From assembly GCF_017876775.1 (NCBI RefSeq), contig NZ_JAGIOP010000001.1, forward strand, positions 930,001 to 994,000: a stretch of DNA of 64,000 nt, in the 5' to 3' direction. The DNA comes from Mycolicibacterium lutetiense. GTDB lineage: Bacteria; Actinomycetota; Actinomycetes; Mycobacteriales; Mycobacteriaceae. The position numbers and the translations under genes are program-made. Positions 42,767 through 51,273 of this stretch are shown one piece after another (position 1 is the first letter of the stretch; each line of letters begins with the position of its first letter). The notes under the pieces were generated by a model. It had not been told where the DNA came from, made no database searches, and saw nothing but the letters and a program-made list of their open reading frames with translations.

Positions 42767-42781
42767 GAGAATGCTATTCTC
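42767..42781. promoter_or_regulatory. Palindromic box 4 in the divergent region
   Basis: GAGAAT-GCT-ATTCTC, a perfect 6-3-6 palindrome 35 bp before the acyl-CoA dehydrogenase start. A weak TTGCTA/TAGAAA pair lies just upstream, which would put the box at the transcription start. Confidence 0.55.
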
Positions 42782-42815
42782 CTCTCGGACGCGACAGTGC
42801 AGCAGGAGGCGGCGG

Positions 42816-43820
42816 GTGCTACTCGAATTCGATGCCGATCAACGGCTATGGCAGGAAACCGTGCGCGATGCGGTGACCAAGCAGTGCCCGGCGACCTTGG
42901 TCCGTGAGGTGGCCGAGCAGGGTGTCGATCCGGCACCGCTGTGGCAGAGCTACATCGACCAGGGCTGGACCGAACTCACCGACTCCGAGAACGCCGTGGA
43001 GCTGGCGATCGTGCTCGAGGAACTCGGCCGCGCCACCGACCTGACGCCCTACCTTGCGACCATGACGCAATACGCACCGCTGGCGGGGGACCGCTTCGAT
43101 GCGGGCACCGCCGGCGCCGCGGCGTACAGCGGCGTGACGGCGAACCGGGATGCCACCGGCTGGGTGCTGTCCGGCACCGCCCGTCACGTGCTGGACGGCG
43201 ATCGGGCACAGAACCTCGCGGTGGTGACCGACGGCGGAGTGTTCCTGGTCGACGCGGCCAACGCAGCCGTCGTTCGCAGTTCGATCTTCGACCCGGTGCT
43301 GCACGTGGCCGAGGTGTCCTTCGACAACGTGCACGTCGACGACACCGCCCGAGTCCACGTCGATACCGAGAAGGCCTATCACCTGGCGGTGACCGGCATG
43401 GCCGTCACGATGGTCGGTGCCTGTCAGCGAGTCCTGGATCTGGCCCTCGAACACGTCAAGCAGCGTCAGCAGTTCGGTGTGGCGATCGGGTCGTTCCAGG
43501 CTGTGCAGCACAAGGCCGTCGACATGCACGTCGCGATCGAACGAGCCCGTGCGCTGGCGTATTTCGCCGCGTTGACCATCGCTGCCGATGACCCGCGCCG
43601 GCGGCTGGCGTCGGCCATGGCCAAGGCTGCCGCCGGGGAGTGCCAGGCGGTGGTCTTCCGACACGGCCTGCAGCTGTTCGGGGCCATGGGCTTCACCTGG
43701 GAGAACGACGTGCAGTTCGCGCTCAAGCGAGCCAAGGCAGGCGAGCTGCTGCTGGGCGGTGCCGCCGAGCATCGCGCGTTGATCGCCGCCGAGTACCGCA
43801 CGACCTACAGGGGACTGTAA
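42816..43820 (+). CDS. Acyl-CoA dehydrogenase, smaller subunit
   Basis: This 334-residue protein is shorter than usual and starts directly in a reduced N-terminal helical domain (LLEFDADQRLWQETVRDAV). It keeps the C-terminal helices (KQRQQFGVAIGSFQAVQHKA; RHGLQLFGAMGFTWENDV) but the middle flavin loop is poorly conserved. Its stop is followed at once by the ATG of a full dehydrogenase. Such pairs in mycobacteria (for example the FadE pairs of steroid side-chain breakdown) form alpha2beta2 enzymes with one flavin site per heterodimer. GTG 42816 has AGGAGG 6 nt upstream. Confidence 0.88.
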   Translation: MLLEFDADQRLWQETVRDAVTKQCPATLVREVAEQGVDPAPLWQSYIDQGWTELTDSENAVELAIVLEELGRATDLTPYLATMTQYAPLAGDRFDAGTAGAAAYSGVTANRDATGWVLSGTARHVLDGDRAQNLAVVTDGGVFLVDAANAAVVRSSIFDPVLHVAEVSFDNVHVDDTARVHVDTEKAYHLAVTGMAVTMVGACQRVLDLALEHVKQRQQFGVAIGSFQAVQHKAVDMHVAIERARALAYFAALTIAADDPRRRLASAMAKAAAGECQAVVFRHGLQLFGAMGFTWENDVQFALKRAKAGELLLGGAAEHRALIAAEYRTTYRGL

Positions 43821-45008
43821 ATGCAGCTGACATTCGATACCGACGTCGAGAAGTTCCGCGCCGAGTTCTCCGCATTCCTCGATGCCAACCTGCCGTCGGA
43901 AGCCCAGACGCTGGAGCGGCCCCGCTCGGTGTCACACATGCCACAGTGGGCCCGCGACTGGCAGCGGCTGCTCTTCGACAACGGATGGTTGCTGCCCGCA
44001 CAACCACCGGAGTTCGGTGGGCGCAACGCCACCGTGGTGCAGACCTTCGTCCACCTCGATGAGCTGTGCCGACGCCGGATCTACCACAGCTTCAACCCGC
44101 AGGGCGTCAACATCATTGCGGCATCACTGCTTTCGTTCGGTACCGACGAGCAGAAGCAGCGTTGGGCCGTGCCCGTGCTGCGCGGTGAGAAGACCGCGTC
44201 GCTGGGTATGAGTGAGCCGAGTGCCGGTTCGGATCTCGCGTCGCTACGTACTCGTGCAGTCCGCGCCACCGACTCGGACGGCGACCATTTCGTCGTCAAC
44301 GGCCAGAAGGTGTGGACCTCGGGCGCCCATGACGCCGATTGGCTGCTGACCTTCGTGCGCACCGACCCGGATGCGCCGAAGCACAAGGGCATCAGCGTGC
44401 TGATCATCCCGACCGACACCCCCGGTGTGGTGTGCCGGCCGTTCGCCGACATGACCGGCGAGGAGAACCTCGACTTCAACGAGGTCTTCTTCACCGATGC
44501 CCGGGTGCCTGCCGAGAACCTGGTCGGCCCGCTCAACGGCGGGTGGGGAGTGGCCAACGGATCGCTGGGGCACGAGCGCACCATGATGTGGCTCGGCTTC
44601 GCCGACCGAATCGACAACATGCTGGCCGATTTCCATCCGCGCACCGAGTTTGAGCGCGACCAATATGCCACCACGGTCATGGATTACCAGGCGCTGCGGG
44701 CAATGGGATCGGCGGCACTGGCCAAGGCCTCGCGCGGTGAGATGGACACCGCCTCGGTGTCGGTGCTCAAACTGTTCGGGTCCGAAGCCGAACGCAGCGC
44801 GTTCGAGAACGCGCTGACCGCTGCCGGTCCGGACGGATTGATCCACCCGGCCACGTCGGGCCCGTACGAGCACATGAACCTCGACCACTACTTCTCCAGC
44901 TGGTTCGAGCGCTACGCCCGCAGCTTCGGTGGCACCATCGCCGGCGGAACCTCGGAGATCCAGCGCAACATCATCGCCACCCAGGTGTTGGGGTTGCCCC
45001 GCCGCTGA
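43821..45008 (+). CDS. Acyl-CoA dehydrogenase, larger subunit
   Basis: This 395-residue protein has the flavin loop GMSEPSAGSDLASLRTRA, QKVWTSGAHDADW, a Glu in LGHERTMMWLG in the isovaleryl-type catalytic position, and the C-terminal GGTSEIQRNIIATQVLGL. It abuts the smaller subunit with no gap, so the two should be translationally coupled. Heteromeric dehydrogenases of this kind handle bulky, cyclic or branched acyl-CoAs. A GC-rich hairpin follows. Confidence 0.93.
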   Translation: MQLTFDTDVEKFRAEFSAFLDANLPSEAQTLERPRSVSHMPQWARDWQRLLFDNGWLLPAQPPEFGGRNATVVQTFVHLDELCRRRIYHSFNPQGVNIIAASLLSFGTDEQKQRWAVPVLRGEKTASLGMSEPSAGSDLASLRTRAVRATDSDGDHFVVNGQKVWTSGAHDADWLLTFVRTDPDAPKHKGISVLIIPTDTPGVVCRPFADMTGEENLDFNEVFFTDARVPAENLVGPLNGGWGVANGSLGHERTMMWLGFADRIDNMLADFHPRTEFERDQYATTVMDYQALRAMGSAALAKASRGEMDTASVSVLKLFGSEAERSAFENALTAAGPDGLIHPATSGPYEHMNLDHYFSSWFERYARSFGGTIAGGTSEIQRNIIATQVLGLPRR

Positions 45009-45025
45009 CCGTCGTTGGGTGACTG

Positions 45026-45045
45026 CCCCTCCGCGAGCAGAGGGG
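45026..45045. terminator. Hairpin between convergent genes
   Basis: CCCCTC (45026-45031) pairs with GAGGGG (45040-45045) around an 8-nt loop. It is in the 46-bp gap between the dehydrogenase and the convergent tandem TetR gene. Confidence 0.45.
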
Positions 45046-45054
45046 TGACCGCAG

Positions 45055-46407
45055 TTAGCGCGCGATCACACCGCGCAGGCTGGTGTCGCGGACGTGGATC
45101 TGCGATGCGCGGGTGCCCAGCTCCCGCAGGATGTTCTCCGGGATCCACCCGACGCCGATCACCGACCGGGCCAGGATCTCGTTCGAGGGGCTGTCGATGC
45201 TGATCTCGCCGGCCTTGATCGCCTCGGCCAGAAGCGATTTCACCTGCTTGACCCGTTTGGTGAACAGCCAGCCCGGATTCGGGGTGTCCGGCGGTGACTG
45301 ACGCATCCAGGCGAGCTGGATCCGAAACTCATCGCCGAACTGGTCCAGTGCATTCGTGTGGATCCAGCTCAGCCCGTCGAGCTTCTCGATCGTCGTGCCC
45401 TCGGCGCGGAGGACCTCCGTCCAGCCCACGGCGATCTTCTCGCCGAAGGACTGCATGATCGCCGCCAGCAGCTCGTCCTTGGATCCGATGAGCCGGTACA
45501 CGGTGCCGGTGCCCATGCCCGCCGCCGAGGCGATATCTCGCACGGTCGTGCTCTCGTAGCCGCGCCGGCCGAACTCTGCCCGCGCCACCGCCCGGATGTG
45601 GGTGGTCTTGTCGTCGGCTTCGGATCTGGCTTCCTCGATCCAGCTCTGCACCACCGCATCGGCCGCCAGGAACGCCGCGGATCGATCGAGTTCGGCATCG
45701 GTGGGCTGTCCGGTGGACAGCCCCTCCAGCAGAATCCGGCACAGCAGAGTGGCAACTTTCTCCGGTGCGGCGTTGTGCCGCATGACATCGAGGCCCACCT
45801 GCAGCATGGACTGGCAGATCCGGTCCGCCAGCACGGCCAGATCGATGTCGGAACGCAGGTAGCCGCTCCACCGGGCGGCCCGCAGCGTCTGCTGCATGGC
45901 TTCCAACGTGGCTGTGGGACGACGCTGGGCCAGTGCGATGAGGTCGGGGTTGGAACTCGGGCTCTCGTAGAACGACATCTGGAGCGCCGCCCGATGAGCC
46001 ACGGCGCATCGGGCGATATCCGAACCGAGCTGGGCGATCCGGTCGAACGGTGCGGCCGGGTCGGAGTCGTCGAGGCGGCTCTGCGCGCGTTCGGCGATGC
46101 TGTCGAGATCGTCGTGATACCGCTCGAGCAGCTCGACCAGGATCGCTTCTTTGGACTCGAAATGGTGGTACAGGCTGCCGGGCAGGATGCCCGCCGCGTC
46201 GGCGATCTCCTGCAGTGAGGTGCGCAGTCCCGATGTGGCGATCAATGTTGCAGCAGTCTGGAGGATTTCGGTCCGGCGGGTGCCATCCTCAGCGCCGCTG
46301 CCGGCATCAGTTGCGCGGCCTGGGGTGCGCTTGAGCGTCTTGCGCTCCCCAGGCGTTACCTGGGTACGACCCACAGCGGCTCCACGATGATTGCCGGCTC
46401 CCGTCAT
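45055..46407 (-). CDS. Tandem TetR regulator (two TetR units in one chain, Mce3R-like)
   Basis: This 450-residue protein has two complete TetR units. The first HTH is near residues 63-84 (LQEIADAAGILPGSLYHHF) and the second near residues 290-310 (VRDIASAAGMGTGTVYRLIG); each is followed by a helical domain. M. tuberculosis Mce3R has the same two-unit layout and controls lipid and steroid genes. A single chain would act like an ordinary TetR dimer with two unequal halves. It lies next to the acyl-CoA dehydrogenase pair (convergent) and near the GAGAAT boxes, so it is a candidate regulator of those. Confidence 0.88.
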   Translation of the reverse strand: MTGAGNHRGAAVGRTQVTPGERKTLKRTPGRATDAGSGAEDGTRRTEILQTAATLIATSGLRTSLQEIADAAGILPGSLYHHFESKEAILVELLERYHDDLDSIAERAQSRLDDSDPAAPFDRIAQLGSDIARCAVAHRAALQMSFYESPSSNPDLIALAQRRPTATLEAMQQTLRAARWSGYLRSDIDLAVLADRICQSMLQVGLDVMRHNAAPEKVATLLCRILLEGLSTGQPTDAELDRSAAFLAADAVVQSWIEEARSEADDKTTHIRAVARAEFGRRGYESTTVRDIASAAGMGTGTVYRLIGSKDELLAAIMQSFGEKIAVGWTEVLRAEGTTIEKLDGLSWIHTNALDQFGDEFRIQLAWMRQSPPDTPNPGWLFTKRVKQVKSLLAEAIKAGEISIDSPSNEILARSVIGVGWIPENILRELGTRASQIHVRDTSLRGVIAR

Positions 46408-46426
46408 GCGTTTCAGGTGGTCAGAC

Positions 46427-46437
46427 CCAATGTTTGG
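46427..46437 (-). promoter_or_regulatory. Palindrome upstream of the tandem TetR gene
   Basis: CCAA-TGT-TTGG is a perfect 4-3-4 palindrome 20 bp before the start codon, with an extra A-T match at 46425 and 46439. It could be an autoregulatory site. Confidence 0.4.
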
Positions 46438-46497
46438 TTAGAGGTTACCAGAACGGCACCGGCCGGCCGGGAGCGAGCGGGGCCGAACGCACTGGTC

Positions 46498-47250
46498 ACG
46501 CGGTGACACCCAACCGTTCGGTGACCTCGAAAACCTCGTCGTAGATTGCGCCCGGAATCGTGAACGGCTCTGTCGCTGTGACTTCCGATAGGTGGGCGGC
46601 GATGTCGTCGGCTGTCGGGTCATCGTCCGTGGGCGTCATCCAGCCCTTACCCAGACCGACGAACACGCGGGCGAACCGGCCGGCACAGGCCGAGAAATTC
46701 TGGTGGCTCAACTCACAGTCCCGGCTCGCCAGGTACACGACGAGCGGGGCGACCAGTTCCGGCCGGATCGCCTTGAAGAAGCCATTGTCTTCAAGGACTT
46801 TGGGATCGGCGAGGGTTTCGGTGCCGGCTGGGCCAGATAGAAGCCGCCGTCGAGGTGCACGCTCAGCATGCGCCGCCAGTCCTCGGCGGACAGTTCGTCG
46901 AACGGGATGCTGTTGAAGATGCCTGCGTTGCTGATCACCGCGTCGAGTCGGCCGAACCGGTCGACGGCCGTGCGGACGATCGCCTCGCCGCCTTCGGGGT
47001 TGTCGACCGAGTCGTAGGACGCCACCGCGGTGCCACCGGCCGCCGTGATCTCGGCGACGACCTGATCGGCGACCGTGACGTCTGCGCCCCGGCCGGCCAT
47101 GGAACCACCGAGATCGTTGACGACGACGGCAGCACCCCGTCGGGCCAACTCGAGTGCGTACCGGCGACCGAGGCCGCGGCCCGCGCCGGTCACCACAGCG
47201 ACCTGATAGGTGAAGTCAATCAATGTGCAGCCCTTACCCTTTGGTGTCAT
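46498..47250 (-). pseudogene. SDR pseudogene with an internal, frame-shifting deletion
   Basis: The first part (from about 47250) is a good SDR N-terminus: VAVVTGAGRGLGRRYALELA, NDLGG, then ISNAGIFNSIPFDELS and HLDGGFYLAQPA. Just after that, near 46825-46835, the frame changes. In the neighbouring frame the sequence continues TETLADPKVLEDNGFFKAIR and VVYLASRDCELSHQNF, the C-terminal part of the same SDR subgroup as the gene at 7259. About 70-80 residues that include the catalytic Ser and the YxxxK pair are missing. The product cannot be a working dehydrogenase. Start may be ATG 47250 or TTG 47223. Confidence 0.82.
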
Positions 47251-47301
47251 ACCGGGTCTGCGAACCGGAGGTCGCCAAACCGTGTCGGTCGACCTTGTCC
47301 A

Positions 47302-47330
47302 TTGACTCCGGTCGGGCCGAACTCTACGGT
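47302..47330 (+). promoter_or_regulatory. Candidate promoter of the VWA-protein gene
   Basis: TTGACT (47302-47307) and TACGGT (47325-47330) are exactly 17 bp apart. The GTG start of the VWA gene is 48 bp beyond the -10. Confidence 0.5.
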
Positions 47331-47378
47331 GGAACAGATATTTGGTCAACATTCGGTGCGGAAGCGCGGAGGTGTCAG

Positions 47379-49082
47379 GTGCCCGGTGACGGTGGCGTAA
47401 GCGGTAACCGGTACCCCGGATTGGGCATGCTGGCGTCTGCGCTGGCAGCTCGCCCGGTCGCAGTCGCCGCGGCCGATTCCGGCGCACCGACGTGGACCGA
47501 TGGCGAGACCGTGTTCGTCGATCCCGCGGCGTCCACGCGTGCGCAGCTGGAATCGGTGGCCGTCCAGGCGTCGATGATCGCGGCGGGCAGCCTGGGCCCG
47601 GATGTGGTCGGCGCCCTGGTTCGGCACCGGCGGCTGGCCAGGCGCTACCTGGCCGTGGAAGGACACCGGGCGTTGTTGGCCAACGCCGGACTGTTGCCAA
47701 ACATGCTGGGCGCTTTGGCAGATCGAAGTATCGGTGAGCTCAGTGCTTCGGCCGCCGCGTCGTTGGCGCTCGCGCGGGGAACCGATGCGCTGCCCGACCC
47801 GCCGGCGGGCTTCGGTGCGATCCGGGCCAGAAAAGTGCTGGCCCGATGTGCGGCGGCGACAAGGCAGGCCGATCAGGAGTCGCCAGGACACGTGCCGCGG
47901 CGGCAGGGCCGTCAGGAGCTGGAAGAACTCGACGAGGACGACCCGGACAACTGGGACGACTCCGATGACCCCGACCTGATCTCCAGCCCGGTTGGCGGCG
48001 GCGGAGCCATCGGCAAGTGGCTGAAGAAGCTGTTGTCCTCGGCGCGCAAGACCGGCGGGAACGGTAGTGGCCCTCCCGGGGCGGACTCGCCGACGCATCA
48101 GACCAACTCGACCAGGCGTGGCCTGCATGCGGTGTCCTCGCTGGCCTCGACGGGCGCGGAGGAGATCGTCGATATCAAGACCGAGGGCGTGAAGTACCCG
48201 GAATGGAACGCCGAGCGCAAAACCTACCGGCTCGACTGGTGCACCGTGCGCGAGTCCGATCCAGAGATCAAGGCGCACGCCACCCAGCAGATCGAGGACG
48301 CGATCAGTGTGCGACGGCCCCTGGCCCGCCTCGGCATGGGCCTGCATCGGCGTCATCGCCAACCTCAGGGCGATGACATCGACATCGATGCCGCTCTGGA
48401 AGCGCGTGTCGAGGTACGGGCCGGATCGGTTCCCGATGAGGCTGTCTACATCGACAATCTGCGGCGCCGGCGGGATCTGTCGGTGTTGTTGCTGCTGGAC
48501 GTCTCGGGTTCGGCTGCTGAGCCGGGTACGGCAGGCCGCACGGTGCACCAGCAGCAGCGCACGGCGGTGGCTCATCTGATGGTGGCGCTCAACGATCTGG
48601 GTGATCGGGTGTCGCTGTACGCCTACTACTCCCAGGGGCGTTCGGCGGTGACCATGGTTCCGGTGAAGCGGTTCGACGATCACCTCGACGCGCAGGTGAT
48701 CCGAAGACTGAACAGCCTTGAACCCGGTGCCTATTCGCGGTTGGGGGCAGCCATTCGCCACGGTTCGACAGTTCTCGAGAAGCGCGGCGGCACCTCACGG
48801 CGCCTGCTGGTGGTGCTGTCCGATGGTTTGGCGTACGACCACGGCTACGAGCGGGCGTACGGGGCCGCCGACGCCAGACGTGCCCTCACCGAGGCGCGGC
48901 GCCGGGGTGTCGGCTGCGTGTGCCTGACCATCGGCGCCAGTACCGATGTGGAGTCGTTGCGGCGGGTATTCGGTAGCGCTGCGCACGCGACCATTTCCAG
49001 CCCTGACCAGTTGGCGGGTGTCGTCGGGCCCATGTTCCGCTCGGCGATTCGCTCCGGTGAGGTTCGCCGTCGGGTGTCGTGA
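47379..49082 (+). CDS. VWA-domain protein (NorD/CoxE-like)
   Basis: This 567-residue protein has an N-terminal helical part, a very acidic linker at about residues 185-205 (ELDEDDPDNWDDSDDPD) and a C-terminal von Willebrand A domain with the MIDAS motif DVSGS near residue 373. The later Thr/Asp metal positions fall near VVLSDG. Proteins of the NorD/CbbO group work with a MoxR-type AAA+ ATPase to activate or insert cofactors into metal enzymes. GTG 47379 has GGAGG 6 nt upstream. The ATPase gene follows 141 nt later. Confidence 0.85.
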   Translation: MPGDGGVSGNRYPGLGMLASALAARPVAVAAADSGAPTWTDGETVFVDPAASTRAQLESVAVQASMIAAGSLGPDVVGALVRHRRLARRYLAVEGHRALLANAGLLPNMLGALADRSIGELSASAAASLALARGTDALPDPPAGFGAIRARKVLARCAAATRQADQESPGHVPRRQGRQELEELDEDDPDNWDDSDDPDLISSPVGGGGAIGKWLKKLLSSARKTGGNGSGPPGADSPTHQTNSTRRGLHAVSSLASTGAEEIVDIKTEGVKYPEWNAERKTYRLDWCTVRESDPEIKAHATQQIEDAISVRRPLARLGMGLHRRHRQPQGDDIDIDAALEARVEVRAGSVPDEAVYIDNLRRRRDLSVLLLLDVSGSAAEPGTAGRTVHQQQRTAVAHLMVALNDLGDRVSLYAYYSQGRSAVTMVPVKRFDDHLDAQVIRRLNSLEPGAYSRLGAAIRHGSTVLEKRGGTSRRLLVVLSDGLAYDHGYERAYGAADARRALTEARRRGVGCVCLTIGASTDVESLRRVFGSAAHATISSPDQLAGVVGPMFRSAIRSGEVRRRVS

Positions 49083-49150
49083 AATGGGATATCAAGGGGC
49101 GGAATGATATTGGCGGAAGCGAACTCGGGGTGGCGCGCAGTGGCCGACCA

Positions 49151-49179
49151 TTGAAACAAACATCTGTTCCGGTTACGCT
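49151..49179 (+). promoter_or_regulatory. Candidate promoter of the MoxR-type ATPase gene
   Basis: TTGAAA (49151-49156) and TACGCT (49174-49179) are 17 bp apart, 45 bp before ATG 49224. The ATPase can therefore be made independently of the VWA gene. Confidence 0.45.
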
Positions 49180-49223
49180 GCCATTGGTGCCGCAGCGTGG
49201 CGGACGCAACGAAAGGTGTGTTG

Positions 49224-50072
49224 ATGGCCAACGAGCCGGGGCTCGCTCACCAGAACGGAACCAGTTCGCAGGCACTGAGCGAGCGTCCCTACTACACGCC
49301 GGTCGGCGACGAGGAGGCCGTGTTCAAGGCTGCCTACCGCCAGGGCCTTTCGCTGGTGCTGAAGGGGCCGACCGGTTGCGGCAAGACGCGCTTCGTCGAG
49401 GCGATGGCGTATGACCTCGAGCGGCCGCTGATCACCGTCGCCTGTCACGACGACCTCACCACCGCCGATCTCGTCGGTCGGTATCTGCTCCGTGGCGACG
49501 AGACGGTCTGGGTGGACGGTCCGCTGACCCGCGCCGTGCGGGAGGGCGCGATCTGTTACCTCGACGAGGTGGTCGAAGCCCGTCAGGACACCACCGTGGT
49601 GTTACATCCCCTCGCCGACCACCGGCGTCAGTTGCCGATCGAGCGGCTCGGCGTCACGCTCGACGCGGCGCCGGGATTCGGTCTGGTGATGTCCTACAAC
49701 CCGGGCTACCAAAGCGTTCTCAAAGATCTCAAGGACTCGACGCGCCAGCGGATGGTGGCCATCGAGTTCGGCTTTCCGGATCCTGATGTCGAACAGGGCA
49801 TCGTCGTCCACGAGGCCGGCGTAGATCGCGCCACTGCAGTCGAGCTGGTGCGGTTCGGGCAGGCTATCCGGCGTTTGGAGACCGGGGGACTACGCGAAGT
49901 CGCGTCGACTCGGGTGCTGATCGCGGCGGGCCGTCTCATCTCCGAGGGGCTGCCCGTTTCCGTGGCGGCCCGCGTCGCGATTGCGGGCCCGTTGACCGAC
50001 GACGTCGCGGTGAGCCTTGCCCTGCGCGAGTTGATCGACGTCTATCTGGGCGGAACCGCGTCCGGCCATTGA
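49224..50072 (+). CDS. MoxR-family AAA+ ATPase (NorQ/CbbQ-like)
   Basis: This 282-residue AAA+ protein has Walker A GPTGCGKT (about residues 48-55), Walker B CYLDEV (about 111-116), a sensor Asn in VMSYNPGYQ and an Arg in DSTRQRM that fits an arginine finger. It belongs with NorQ/CbbQ chaperones that work with a VWA partner on metal enzymes. ATG 49224 has GAAAGG 7 nt upstream; GTG 49197 is an alternative. The client enzyme is not evident in the window: no nitric-oxide reductase, RuBisCO or CO dehydrogenase genes are present. Confidence 0.9.
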   Translation: MANEPGLAHQNGTSSQALSERPYYTPVGDEEAVFKAAYRQGLSLVLKGPTGCGKTRFVEAMAYDLERPLITVACHDDLTTADLVGRYLLRGDETVWVDGPLTRAVREGAICYLDEVVEARQDTTVVLHPLADHRRQLPIERLGVTLDAAPGFGLVMSYNPGYQSVLKDLKDSTRQRMVAIEFGFPDPDVEQGIVVHEAGVDRATAVELVRFGQAIRRLETGGLREVASTRVLIAAGRLISEGLPVSVAARVAIAGPLTDDVAVSLALRELIDVYLGGTASGH

Positions 50073-50088
50073 CGCTGTGCCCGGCCCT

Positions 50089-50113
50089 TATTAGGGTCAG
50101 AACAAATATTAGG
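50089..50113 (+). promoter_or_regulatory. Direct repeats upstream of the binding-protein gene
   Basis: TATTAGG occurs at 50089-50095 and 50107-50113, 18 bp apart. A TTGACG lies at 50069-50074 but with only 14 bp to the first TATTAG. It is a possible operator and promoter of the 50157-60376 gene cluster. Confidence 0.3.
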
Positions 50114-50156
50114 TTTACTCCGGCGTCCCGCGATGAACGCCCAGTACGGAGGTCAG

Positions 50157-51272
50157 ATGTCGTACGAGAGCACCGCCGAGCCCATCAAGATCGGCTACCT
50201 GATGGACTTCACTTTGCCGCCGGGGTTCCCGGAAGAACTGAAGGCCTCGTTCACCCGGACCTTTGACCTGGTGTTCGAAGAAGCCGTTGCGCAGGGGTTG
50301 ATGGATCGGCCCGTGAAGATGATCTACCGCGAGGTGGAGGGGTTGCCGAAGGGGTCGGTCAAGGCGGTCATCGATGCCTACGGTGAGCTCGTCGACGAGG
50401 GTTGCCTGGTGGTGTTCGGACCGAACATCACCGACAACTGCGTGCCGCTCCGGGAAGCGATCGAGGACCGCTTCAAGGTGCCGGCGATCAGCGTGACGGG
50501 AACCGACGATTGGCTCGGTGAGTGGACGTTCGCCTTCCCCCAGGGATCGATGACCGACGAACCCATCTTCCTTGCGGATCTGATCGCGAAACGGGGCCTG
50601 ACCGAGATCGGTGTACTCGTCGAGCAAAGTCTCATCGGGGACAGCTATCTGAAGAATCTACGAACTGCCTGTGCCCGCAAGAGGATTCGGATCGTCGCCG
50701 AGGCAGTGATTGCGCAGACCGCGCAGGACATCAACGCTGCGGTGAGCGCACTGCACGAGGCAAAGGCCGAGGCGATCGTGCACCTGGGTTTCGGATTCGG
50801 CATCGTCTTCGTCAATCCGGCGCTCGAGGCCGTCAACTGGGATCCACCGCGCTTCACCACCACCGCCTTCCAGAACGCGTGGGTCAACCCGATCATGTGG
50901 AACGCCTTTCTGGGCTGGATCGGGGTCGATCAATACGACGAGGGCAACCCCGTCGGGCAGGCGTGGCTGGACCGATATGCCGAGCGTTACGACGGCAGTC
51001 GCCCCGAGTACTGCGTCTCGGTCGTCAACCACGATGTCGCCGCCACCCTGGTGCGGGCCTTCACCGATGCGCACCCCCTGAGCCCGCGCGGCGTCAAGGA
51101 GGCACTTGAGCGGGTGAAGATGCTCCCCGCAGCCTCCGGTGCACCCGGAACCCGGGTGTCCCTGGGGAAGTGGACGCGGCGCGCATGGATGGGATCGGGC
51201 TACCTGGTGGCCCGGACGCTCGATGAGGACGGCATCAATTCGCACCTGGTCGACCGGTTCGGGGAGGAATGA
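50157..51272 (+). CDS. Type-1 periplasmic-binding-fold protein without a signal peptide
   Basis: This 371-residue protein has the Leu/Ile/Val-binding-protein fold: IKIGYLMDFTLPPGFPEELK, VVFGPNITDNCVPLREAIED, LIAKRGLTEIGVLVEQSLIG and AIVHLGFGFG. ATG 50157 has GGAGG 5 nt upstream; ATG 50133 adds eight residues. Neither start gives a hydrophobic leader or lipobox, so it is probably cytosolic. No ABC permease or ATPase gene is nearby. It is separated by 1 nt from an AveC-like membrane-protein gene, so it may bind a pathway metabolite and act as a sensor or shuttle. Confidence 0.82.
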   Translation: MSYESTAEPIKIGYLMDFTLPPGFPEELKASFTRTFDLVFEEAVAQGLMDRPVKMIYREVEGLPKGSVKAVIDAYGELVDEGCLVVFGPNITDNCVPLREAIEDRFKVPAISVTGTDDWLGEWTFAFPQGSMTDEPIFLADLIAKRGLTEIGVLVEQSLIGDSYLKNLRTACARKRIRIVAEAVIAQTAQDINAAVSALHEAKAEAIVHLGFGFGIVFVNPALEAVNWDPPRFTTTAFQNAWVNPIMWNAFLGWIGVDQYDEGNPVGQAWLDRYAERYDGSRPEYCVSVVNHDVAATLVRAFTDAHPLSPRGVKEALERVKMLPAASGAPGTRVSLGKWTRRAWMGSGYLVARTLDEDGINSHLVDRFGEE

Positions 51273-51273
51273 C

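Noticed and set aside
47346..48761. A 471-codon minus-strand frame opposite the VWA-protein gene
   Set aside because: The plus strand has the MIDAS motif and a good start; the minus frame shows only shadow composition.
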